Below are positions 13,448 through 23,600 of a stretch of DNA of 64,000 bases, one piece after another. Source of the stretch: Dermanyssus gallinae. Lineage: Eukaryota; Arthropoda; Arachnida; Mesostigmata; Dermanyssidae. The DNA is taken from assembly GCA_003439945.1 (NCBI GenBank), contig QVRM01000307.1:62001-126000 (forward strand). Reading direction: 5' to 3'. Below the pieces are notes generated by a model. That model was not told the DNA's origin. It saw only the letters and a program-made list of their open reading frames with translations, and ran no database searches. Positions within the stretch are counted from its first letter, which is position 1; every line of letters starts with the position of its first letter. The translations under genes and the position numbers were made by a program.

Positions 13448-13629
13448 TGTACAACATGTATAAATCTAAATATATTTATATTCATATCTATACATGTACA
13501 ACATGTATACATATGAACATATTTTTATCTATATCTATACATGTACAACATCTATACATCTAAATATATTTATATCCACATCTATACATGTACAACATGT
13601 ATAAATGTAAATATATCTCTATCTACATA
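13448..13629. repeat. 47-bp minisatellite, about four units
   Basis: Units begin at 13448, 13495, 13542 and 13589, each opening with TGTACAACAT, so the period is exactly 47 bp with substitutions but almost no indels. The body is AT-rich with a CTATACATG-type junction between units. The fourth unit is slightly truncated. Confidence 0.85.
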
Positions 13630-13667
13630 GTGGGACAGAGAACTAAGAGATGGGGAACATAGAAGCC

Positions 13668-13685
13668 GGGGGGGGGGGGGGGGGG
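13668..13685 (+). repeat. Run of 18 guanines
   Basis: An uninterrupted G18 homopolymer follows AGAAGCC and precedes TGG. Such runs can form G-quadruplexes and are prone to length error in both replication and assembly. Confidence 0.9.
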
Positions 13686-13689
13686 TGGT

Positions 13690-13959
13690 TACCAATGATG
13701 GGGGACGGCAGGGTTGCGACGAAACATCGCGGACAGCGGACGAAACCGATCACCACCGCGGGTGTAGCCTGCGCTGGAGCCGCTGCTCCTACACGAACGA
13801 AACGACCTCATTTGTCTTAATCTAGCCGAGGAAAACGTCTGCGAGTTGGGATTTCGTTAAATGAAATCATTCCTACATCGGGTAATAGAGTCATCGAACA
13901 GCGCGTTTCTTCTGGCGTAGGGAGGGGACTTATTTCTTCCCGCTACTCTCTTTTTCACC

Positions 13960-13997
<38 letters not shown>

Positions 13998-16490
13998 GCT
14001 TTGTCAGCAAGAGTACAATGGACCCAAACTATATTAGCTGGACGAGTTTCTCAGCTATGGTAACGCTGTCATCAATAGGCTAACTAATACTACACGAACA
14101 CAATAGTGAAATACATGTATAGACTGACAGATATTGCCACGCACTCGTGACATTTTCAAAAAATGGAATATCAAATGGTGCTGACTCCTTTAGTCGTTGT
14201 TTACCCGTTTCACATTGCTAGCCCGTTTGGGTTTTGTAATCGGTATACTCACAGAGTTCTTCGATTGGCGCTTTAATAATAAATTATGGAACCTGTAGAG
14301 AACATGTGACATTCCGGCAGGACGTCGAGTGAGGTCGCAGGTCACCTGTCTTCCATAGCCTGCACACATGCGCCCGCAATTGGTAACCGGAGGAAAGCTG
14401 ATTGTCACTGTGTTGTGGCAGGCGTAAACTGTCCAAAAAACCTTGGCTGGGCAAACCAAGCCGGCAGAAGACAGCACCAGTTTCGGCGCAATTGCAACCG
14501 CGTTTTTATATACGAGCTAGAGCAAATCTTACTTTAAGGCAGGTTTTATTCGGCCTGCCAAGTGCGTTATACACTCTTTCTTGCCTTTGGTCAGGGCATG
14601 CGGTGTGCATGAATTGCGCTGAGCGAAACTAATATCGATCGGATCAAAGAGAGGAAACGACACAACGACTGGTTGTGTTCAAATTGCTGACTAGAGGCGC
14701 TCAGATTCCGTCAGCAGAAGCAGGTCACTGGTTCCAAGCAGGCGCACAAGCGTATATTGCAGTGCCATCGCAGCGAAACGAGAAGGAGAACCGTGGACGT
14801 CAGCTCTGGCCAGAGCGGAACAGAAGCGGCTGTAACGTTTGGGACGTTTATAGGTCATGAATACCTGGAGAGGCTGAGTTCTGTTCGCCAATTTTGGGCC
14901 GGCAACCGGCTGGAGATACGAAGTTACCTTCGGCACGTGAGCCTGATCCTACAGCGTTGTAACACCCTCGACTTCAGCGTTGCAGCGCTGGGCTGGTGCG
15001 AGACACGACGGGTTACCGACGAGAATTACACCTGTGAGACCTGTGCAAGGTCGTCTGCCTGTAGCTAGCAGATTGGGCATCATCAAAAAACAACAGCTTT
15101 GGTTGCATGCCTAGGGAATAACTCAATCAAGTTATCGGCGAGAAAGAGTCTGTTTTATTGTAAGGTTGTACAAACCTACGGGACACTACCTGATCCCGAT
15201 TTGCTCGCTTTGCTAAGGTAGCCTTAGTCAGGATCAGTTGGCAGGGTTCGCTTCTGCAGCTGCGCTATCCATCGTGCATGTGTGCAATATGCGTGAACCT
15301 TACTTTTACATTTGCTCCCTGCAGAGAAATAGGCGTCTAGACAAAGTCAGTAAATCTGCAAATGCCTTAGCAGATCCCGACTGACAGACTGATAGACAGA
15401 CGACATAAGCTATTGGCCTTTGCTGAATAGTAAATACACTATCTGGTCTCGTGTGTATTTCGTCAATAGCCATGGTAGCTCTTACTATAACATAATTATG
15501 CGCCTTTGCAACAGCATACATTTTGCGAGGTGATTTGTCGGTACACGCATTAGTCGAATCCGCCAACACCAAAGACTCCGGAGATGCATATCATTACGGT
15601 TCTGCTTGCTAAATCGCGTCAGGTCGTTAGGTCTTGCTTACTAAAAATGACACAACTACCATCTTTCTCATCACATTGACGACATCAAGAAAAAAAGAAG
15701 GAACATCTCGAAATTCGAATTGTTTGTTTGAGCTCATAGAAAGTCTGCAAGTGCCCAACTGGGCATATTAATCAGACATGACATCATACCGAACGGAACA
15801 TATCCCTCTTAAGGAAAGGTTTCACCTAACCACCCCTCAGGCGACCGAGGGCGGCAGAATAGGGTGAGGGGCCTAGGGGTGCGTCGCCCCCTCCAAAACT
15901 TGTACAGCGAAACGCCCACAAAAAAGGCGGAATTACATTGTTGTAGCGGCGTCTAAACGGTCGTTTTTCCGGTAGTTGCTGGCGGCACAAAAGTAGGCCA
16001 CCCGGCGAAGATGTAGCGTGCTCGTTTGACGGGACCATAGCCGACGGGAGAGGTTGTAAACAAGAGCCGCCCCTGTGTCCGAGTTTTTACGGTCAAATCC
16101 AAGTTCTCTCAAGATATCAACTTATTAGCTTGGAGGTGGCTATCCCTTTCTCTCTCTATCTCTCTCTCTCTCTAGGACTGCGGAGACTAAATCTAGTGGC
16201 TTGACGTGGCCATTACATGTAGTTATCAAGCGTATAGCAGGGGGAATTCTCTACGCAAAACTCTCCTACGATCACCCCGTTATATATATATATATATATA
16301 TATATATCATCCACACACGCGTATATCATAAATACGCACATATAATTACGTACATACTATTTAGGTTTAAACTCTTCTTTTGCGACAAGCTTTTTTTAGG
16401 TCATCAAGTACCTTATAGTAAAAAGCTTATTGTCGATATTTTTAATATGCTTTAGGTCGATACCGACGCAATGGAGCGTTGCTGACCACA
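13690..16490. other. Mostly unique DNA, no gene recognised
   Basis: Holds (AT)n at about 13963-13995, (CT)n at 16150-16175 and (AT)n at 16280-16306. Open frames between 14400 and 15070 have no recognisable domains and overlap on both strands. No transposon was recognised. Confidence 0.45.
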
Positions 16491-16493
16491 TAA

Positions 16494-16650
16494 ATCATAT
16501 CATATCATATCACCTTTATTGAAAAAGGGGTATTACAATAGAAGCAAAGCCGTTTTGAATCTGTGAACGACGTGCATCTCCAGCAAATGTGTGTCACACG
16601 TCCACCAGAATGTGGGGTGGTGAACGCCGCTTATTGGTCTAGAACAAAAT
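16494..16650 (-). mobile_element. 3' end of a CR1-like LINE with (ATATG)n tail
   Basis: On the plus strand CATATCATATCATATC is followed by CTTTATTGAAAAAGGGGTATTA. Read on the minus strand this is a retroelement 3' end terminating in about three (ATATG) units. The TTTATTGAAAAAG motif and the bases after it align with the 3' end of the CR1-like element at 56273-58960 (TTTATTGAAAAAGAGGTGTTA). Only the last 50 bases align convincingly. The upstream part, possibly the eroded C-terminus of ORF2, is uncertain. It is probably a 5'-truncated insertion. Confidence 0.5.
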
Positions 16651-19600
16651 ACCTAGTAATAAGTTCTGACGCGCAGTTGTTGAGGGTAATCGCAGGGATG
16701 GTTTTACTAACACTAGCAATTGTACGTCGGTGTAACAACCGGGAGCACCGTTCACGAACTATCTGCACGCTTGCAAAGGTCAACTTCCTTTATGAATAAC
16801 ATACGTACATAAGTCCACTGGTCACACTAGATACAGCTTAGGACACATATGGTCCTGTATAATGAAAGACCGCTAGAGATTACATATTGAGAAGCGGCCT
16901 AAATAACGTCAAAAGAATACAGATCGTGCACCAATGCATAGCTTTGACTTTTGCAGGTTTTTGGTAAGCCAAGTTATAAAATTGAGCAGATATTCAATCA
17001 ACAATTCTTTCATTATGTAGGTATTTTAGCAATTGAAATTGTGGTATTGGTGTCGGTCCTGGCTAACATATCACAAGTAACAAATTCGCAGGGATCTAGG
17101 ATAACATTAGTCAAACACATTTGTATGTAATAATAAATCACCTACGCTTTTTGGTCGCCTACTAAGTGTTGTGGCTTCGACAAAGAAATAACGGATCAGG
17201 TAAGCCAATACGGGGCGTCTGCATTTAGAGGCTAATGCATTAACTCCACGGAGGTGCTCCATTGAGGCCAACTGTAAGTCATCAAAAGTTTCCGATAAGG
17301 AGTTACGACAAGCAATGATAAGAACATATACCAAAATAATATTTATTTTTAAAATTGCATACTTTTTATTTGAGGTAACACGGTATTTTAGAGAAACAGG
17401 TTGCTGTATTTTGTCCGCCCACTTTGTCGAGCACAGTTTGAATGCTTTCGCGCAATACATTGAAGCTAAACCTTAAGCGTTGATACTGCCATACGAATTT
17501 CTGAAGCTCCTTCATATTACCATCTCATCTATTATTGTGATAGAAGATCGTTCATCGCATATCAGTTGTCATATCTGTATCAACGACATGTTTGTAGGTT
17601 CTTCCGTTTCCTTAACGTTTCCTCGTTTGCACTCTCGAGTATAAAACTCTATAAGAAACCACCATCCATTTTTACTTATCGCAGGACGGGTGTATGGGAT
17701 ATGCCAAATAAGCACCCAGTTAAGCCTTGTAGCGGAGCGCAATGCAACCCCCGACAAACCGGATGGCTCTTGTAACGTGGAACTTATTGCTCCAAAGCCT
17801 TTAAGCATTTGAGATTAGAAGTACCCAGCTCGCTGCACATGACTATATTTAAATGCATAAGCGCATATAGTTTAACTGGTAGCTCTAGCTAAAAACTGTT
17901 TACCAGTTTAATAAAACTGGCGAGTTTGTTGACGCAACTGCGTACGTTCGACTAATGAATACCACCGTTCATATATTTTGACGATGTTAGTTACTTTCCC
18001 AGTTTGAGAAAGTAGAAGGTCTTAGCCCTGCCGAAGTGCAGTTGCAAGGCCTCCTCCTAAGGTTTCCGCCTTCTTGATCACTGAAGTACCGCCATCAGGT
18101 AACTCTGATGAATGCCGGGAAAGGTACAATACATTTTTTAGCGGATTTTACGCAGATAATTCACGCACAGGCAGGCCCAGTTTGCGGCTAGACCGATCCT
18201 AGTTAGAAGATTCCTAATCTAGCAACAAATATTGCGTAATACGAAGGAAGAATACTCAGAAGCTGCTGATTCAGTGTGAGTGAACTAGCAAGTTTACTAA
18301 TAAATAAGCGCCCTGGCACGACAAGGCGTGCAACAATGATTATGATTCTGAACAAACAACATGTTGTCGTGGCGATCGACATGCACGATCTACGTGGAAC
18401 TTCGAATTGCAGTACCTGAATATTAATTACATCAGTAAAAAAGCTAGCGACAAAGAGGAAACTAGAATGAATAAGGGATGCGGATAGTGCGGCCAGAGGA
18501 GTTGATCCATTCCACGTTCGCTAATAAAGAGACAAATGCTGTTTTTCCTATCCATTTTCACCACTTCCTACCCAAGAACCCTTAAGTTACAGGTGGCAAA
18601 AAAGCAGACACCATCGAAAGAGTTCTCGGCGGCTAGCCTCCTCGGTACGCACATGCTTTGCCGCACAGCCGCACGTCGACCAACAACACCGCTCGCAAGC
18701 GCTGTATATTGGCACGAATGCACGATTATTTTATGACGATAGACGACGATGACAACAAGAACAACTTTTCTACGATAATGTACGAGTATATAAGATACAT
18801 ACGTAGCCTACGCATAACCTGTCGCGTACACTTCGTACTCGCGTACACGACGCACGCGGATCGACCGAGCCAAGCGTGGACCGCCGAAAAAGATGGCCGC
18901 GGCCTGCAGACAAACGATCGAAAGCCAACTGATCGGCTACGCTACTGGCTAGGCTACGATGTCGCGTCGCGTCACCAACCCATCATCGCCTTCGACAATA
19001 CGAGTGGGGAAAAAACCTGAGCTGCGACGCCTAGAGCACATATATGTACATACAGTTCGAGCAGCACAAACACACGCACACACACACAAATACACTTCGA
19101 CGTGCCCCGCATAACTGCCCCTGTCACTTGCTTGCCATCCATAGCCGGCAGCCAGAGTCATACTGGGTTCCGGTACGAATGCGCAGCCAAACGACCCCCA
19201 TACCCACCCATCCAGCCCCCGGACGGAGGACGGGCGGACTTCGGTCTCGCCAAGCTGGAGAAGGGACGGCCACGCCGCCGTGTACACGCTCCGTAACGCC
19301 CAGAGATGAAGCGCCGACAACGACAATGACAACGAAGGACTTTCCCAACAGAACCCTCCGACCAACCGGCAGAGCTCGGGCCGACATATAACGCTGGCTT
19401 CTGCAAAGAAGAAGGAGAAAGAACTTTTTAAGAAGGCGTCGAAAAGTTGCTGAATCGCTGTTGCTGTCTTGAATACGGAGACGGGTGACACGGGCAATGT
19501 ATAAAAAATAAATGAAACGAAGCAAGCAACGCATGATCACGAAGTCGGACAGGAGTGGCGGCGGCAGCGACGACGACGACAACGACGGCAAAACGCGAGG

Positions 19601-19700
19601 TGTGGATAGAGGGTTCGGAGTTTCAAAACTTCTGCACCGAGCTTGATCTGAGTTAAACGCGTAGATCGGCTGTCACATGCTATAGCATAGTGATAATACT
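16651..19700. other. Unique DNA; GC-rich segment with TATA-like motif
   Basis: No gene was recognised. From about 18600 to 19420 the DNA is GC-rich, with long overlapping open frames in several phases (for example 18949-19497 minus, 182 codons), as expected from GC content alone. A TATA-like GTATATAAG lies near 18787, about 90 bases before the most GC-rich part, so a host promoter is possible. A (CA)n stretch occurs at 19070-19088. Confidence 0.35.
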
Positions 19701-19704
19701 GATA

Positions 19705-19705
<1 letters not shown>

Positions 19706-19749
<44 letters not shown>

Positions 19750-20577
19750 TATATTATTATTATGTTTATTTCGATTGTTACGTACGACCAGCCGCTTTTC
19801 TTTTTGCAATTTTATGCTAAGCGGTAATAAACAAGACAGACTTTAGTGAGGAGTAAGGTTAACTTTACCAGCGTGTCAATTAAGAGATAACTACTAATCG
19901 TGGTAATGGCTTTATAACACGTGTTTTGGTTTTTATAAAGCGGGCATCATCAATCATCAGGGGGCAATCAAATCATTTTTTGAATTAATCCCCCACCATA
20001 TAGCAGATCTACGGAATAGCAAGGTAGGTGCCGCAGGCGTATGTGTGTGCTGTGGGTTGCAATTCAAATCGGCGGTATTGCCAAAATGACTTGAGAGAAC
20101 GAGGACCAAAATACATGCGTTCGAATAACTGCATCACACACACACGTCATTATTGGTATTATTATTATTATTACTATTATTTATTTATTTTGATTGTTAC
20201 GTACGACCAGCCGCTTTTCTTTTTTGCAATTTTATGCCTAAGCGGTAATAAACAAGACAGACTTTTAGAGTGAGGGATAAAATTAACTTTACCAGCGTGT
20301 CAATTAAGCGATATACTTACTAATCGTGGTATTGGTTTTATAATACGTGTTTTGGTTTTTCTAAAGCGGGCATCATCAATCATTCAGGGGCAATCAAATC
20401 ATTTTGTTGAATTAATCCCCCACCATATAGCAGATCTACGAAATAGCAAGGTAGGTGCCGCAGGCGTATGTGTGTGCTTGTAGGTTGCAATTCAAATCGG
20501 CGGTATTGCCAAAATGACTTGAGAGCACGAGGACAAAAATACATGCGTTCGAATAACTGCATCACACACACACACAC
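19706..20577. repeat. Tandem duplication, period about 419 bp
   Basis: The sequence starting GATTGTTACGTACGACCAGC occurs at 19773 and again at 20192. The following 380 or so bases match closely to the CATCACACACAC tract at 20132 and 20550, with scattered small indels and substitutions. Each copy is preceded by an (ATT)n tract (19706-19764 and about 20155-20180). The unit has no recognised coding capacity or element ends. The similarity points to a fairly recent head-to-tail duplication, perhaps mediated by the (ATT)n tracts. Confidence 0.85.
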
Positions 20578-21942
20578 AGCCTGTAAACGACCTCAGACCA
20601 GCTAACAATGCGTGTTGCTATCTCTAAAGATGTCCTCTGTGGCTAAGGCTATACTTGTTTTACTTCGCATTCGTACGCTTGTCATTCCGATTTCAATGTC
20701 GTCATTGTACTTTCTTATCGCGCGATCACACGTAGCCAGCCATATCCAGCTATCTAGGAGAAAACAGTCTTGCTTGCCGGGGCTATCCAAACGTCCTCTC
20801 GGTTGTAAATTTTATTGCTGCTCTATGCGTTAGGGTCGAAACCATTTAGCCGCTTAGATAAGGTTCATTAAAGCTCAGCCAGTACCCTGTCTTGATGACT
20901 TTTGGGCTTCAAACGTCGTTCACCCAGTAGTGATAGTAGTATTAGTAGTAGTATAAATAGGGGTTCTTGCAATCAACACAAAATACAAACTTTGCTCTGT
21001 CCTCTTCCTCTTCTGTATGTTATGTCTAGTGTAATGTAGTAATATATGATACACATGCATGTAACTCTACATATATATATATATATATATATACATATAT
21101 AGTTACATGCGTGTGTATCCTATATACAAACGAAGTAAATATATAACCTTCCGAGCTGCTCAAAGAAACGCTGTTACCATCGGTCTAGAAGGCTTGCCCT
21201 TAGGTGCGAGACTATTCATGATATAAGCCGGCATAATCACTAAAACCTAATACCCAGATACCTTTTATGGAAATAAGCACACTATTGTTTATAGCATTTT
21301 ATGAGCTGAGATCTTTTTGCATTCTCAAGTTGGGAGAGACGTTGCTGAAATTTAGAGATTTCCATTTTTTAAAGATATATATATATATATATAGATATGT
21401 GTGTGCTTTAATTGTTTATCCAAGAAAGGAGCCACTTTGTGCATTTTATGTCAGGCTGTCCGCCACCTACTGAAACAATTTGACTAAATCCTTACGAATA
21501 TTTTCTTTCAGAGTGGGAATCTAAAGTCGAGCAAACTAGACTAGCTGTCGGGGGTTTGGACGTCTTCAATGCCTTACACCTTTGGCCTGGTTCTACGGTG
21601 ACAGTCGCCACGTATATACCAGGTATATAGTGCATGGTTATCACTACCTGGTAGGTTCAAACGCCGCCTTTTACGAGAAGTGTGAGTTATGCACCTGCCG
21701 GCTTTGCATGCAGAAGTGTGCCAAGTACTATGTAGGGAATGCGCAGCACTGCAGCATAAATTCTTGTACTACATATCTCGCCGGAAATATGAAAAAGACA
21801 AAACATTATAAAGAAAACTATATAATATGTAAATTATACTCACTTTGAGTAAAATAAACCTAATTAAATATGCACTAAAATTATGGGTCCATATCTATTG
21901 CGGTGCACACAAGAAACCAGATGTACAGGTCCATATATAAAT
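20578..21942. other. Unique DNA with an (AT)n hairpin
   Basis: Contains the AT-centred hairpin at 21048-21119 (separate entry), (AT)n at 21375-21392 and TAG-type triplets near 20935. An open frame at 21582-21848 is cysteine-rich but unrecognised and has no supporting context. Confidence 0.45.
21048..21119. repeat. Near-perfect 19-bp inverted repeat around (AT)n
   Basis: GATACACATGCATGTAACT at 21048-21066 pairs with AGTTACATGCGTGTGTATC at 21101-21119 with one mismatch. The 34 bases between are almost entirely (AT)n. The organisation matches the hairpin at 4545-4600, although the arm sequences differ. Confidence 0.85.
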
Positions 21943-21948
21943 TTATAT

Positions 21949-23115
21949 ACAGGGTGCCCGGATTTGATTTGGCAAAACTCTGGGATATGGTTAAGCTCGG
22001 TAAGAAAATATTTTTTGCTAATGGAATAGGAGATTGGAAATGCTTCGTATAGGACTGAGATGATTTTTTAATTATTGTTTTCTGAATTGTGATTTAATAG
22101 GTAGCTGTCCCGACATATGTTTAAAAATGCACGATTGTGACAGAATGCATACCTCAATTAATAAAACCGAGCATACCGGCGCATTCAGGAGAAAATTCTA
22201 CATTGTCACTGATTCTACACTGTCACCTGGCCTTAGCTAGAGCAGGGGCTATTGTGATATTAAGAAGGGTTCGCAAAACTGAAATTGTACTTTTGCATGT
22301 TTGAACTTTCATGCCTATGTTCTCAAAATATTTCCATTACGCGTGCACAACCAATACGCTCAGACGACTATACGTCTTAAGTGAATCAGTTTGGTGGCTG
22401 ACGTCTGTGGTTGTGAAGTAACTCAGATCTGTCTATTGGCTGAGGAGCCTTTGTTCGAACAAGATTTGAAGTAAAATAAATATATTTCTGAGCTTCTACA
22501 GGTGGTCCTAAAGGAAAAGTCGAGACTGGACAGATTGGACTATCGCGGCGGCCAAGCATGGGGACCGGCTCGGCCAATCCAGCGATTGGCGACGGTCCCA
22601 TCCAGATAATTCCGTACCGGAAGGGCGTTGTGTGTTGGGGCACCATCGTGCTGGAACCACATCCGCATACTTCGCAACCACAAATGTCAGCTCTACCAAT
22701 TTGGTACCAAAATAATGTACTTAAGATATACATTCGTCTGAACGTATTCGTTGTGCACCTGTAATCGAAAACAAATTAGAACCTAGGCGTAAAAGTTCAA
22801 ACATGCAAAAGTAAAATTATAATTTTGCGAACTCTTTTTACTATCACAATAACCCCTGCTCTAGCTAAGGCCAGGTATAACTCAAAGACAATGTAGAATT
22901 TTCTCCCGAATGCGTTGGTATGCTCGTTTTTTTTTAAAAATTAAATATACATGCTCTCACAATCGTACATTTTTAAACATATGTCGGAACAGCCACCTCT
23001 TAAATCACAATTCAGAGAAAATCATCTCACTCCTATACAAAGCTTTTCCGCTCTTTTTTTTCCGATTTTCTCCCCGAGCTTGATCTTACCCCAGAGTCAA
23101 ATCCGGACACCCTGT
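21949..23115. mobile_element. Foldback DNA transposon with ~400-bp inverted arms
   Basis: The element starts ACAGGGTGCCCGGATTTGA at 21949 and ends with the complement TCAAATCCGGACACCCTGT at 23115. The arms stay inversely similar far inward, to about 22385 on the left and from about 22710 on the right, so each is about 400 bp. Landmarks pairing across them include TTTTGCATGTTTGAAC and TAGCTAGAGCAGGGG. Immediate flanks are identical TTATAT (21943-21948 and 23116-23121), consistent with a 6-bp target duplication, although the site is AT-rich. The loop of about 320 bp holds a transposase remnant on the minus strand. It is non-autonomous and probably IS630-like in origin. Confidence 0.85.
22505..22660 (-). 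pseudogene. IS630-type transposase remnant in foldback loop
   Basis: The minus strand reads QHDGAPTHNALPVRNYLDG and continues with RWIGRAGPHAWPPR, a stop, then LDFSF. This matches the second catalytic block and the following conserved stretch of IS630-like transposases common in arthropods (QQDGAPxHy...RWIGRxGPxxWPxRSPDLTPLDF). The catalytic Asp after QH is present. The SPDL motif is broken by the stop and a substitution. Only about 50 residues of a protein usually about 350 long remain, all within the central loop of the foldback element. Confidence 0.7.
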
Positions 23116-23125
23116 TTATATATAT

Positions 23126-23194
23126 ACCACACGTTCACGCGGGGACAATTGTTTGCTCTAAGGTACTAACATAACAAAGTTATATAAATACATT

Positions 23195-23243
<49 letters not shown>

Positions 23244-23318
23244 ATACGTTCACGCGGGGACAATTGTTTGGTCCAAGGAACTAACATAACAAAGTTATAT
23301 ATATATATATATATATAT
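23126..23318. repeat. Two copies of a 3'-UTR-like repeat interleaved with (AT)n
   Basis: Copy A (23126-23191) and copy B (23241-23300) both run ACCAYACGTTCACGCGGGGA through GACAATTGTTTG to CTAACATAACAAAGTTATAT. Each is followed by (AT)n (23200-23240 and 23297-23318). A diverged copy (44323-44380, ACCACACGTTAACGCGGAGA) lies directly after the stop region of an R2/R4-type ORF fragment, so these are probably 3'-UTR pieces of that family. A shorter match sits at 7262-7291. They are not LTRs, because only (AT)n lies between them. Confidence 0.65.
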
Positions 23319-23600
23319 GCAGAACATTCTCATCACCTTTGAGAGCTGTACATTTGTCCTACGAGACCCTACTACTGTTCAGGGCGAGGAGAAGCCACAA
23401 AAAATATTCAATAATAAAATCGGCGCCTTTTTGAAGAGTTTGGAATCTATCCTGTATATCTGCGGAAAAGTTGCATTACTTTACTAAGATGACCAAGTGT
23501 GCGTTTATCCATGCAGCTTCCCCGTATCATCTCTGTAGAGAAAACGCGACTTAAATGTAAAGTATATATTAATATTTACACACCCTTTGGCAGGTGGGCT
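23319..23600. other. Short unique spacer
   Basis: About 280 bases between the (AT)n-flanked repeats and the 3' end of the decayed LINE. No motif was recognised. Confidence 0.5.

Noticed and set aside
18949..19497. 182-codon minus-strand frame in a GC-rich segment
   Set aside because: All phases are open here because of base composition; no domain and no consistent splice sites.
21582..21848. Cysteine-rich 88-codon frame (possible small secreted protein)
   Set aside because: Cysteine spacing matches no known fold, no signal peptide, and AT-rich unique context.
23126..23318. Direct repeats considered as solo or paired LTRs
   Set aside because: They are only about 65 bp, enclose nothing but (AT)n, and match the 3' UTR of an R2/R4-type fragment.
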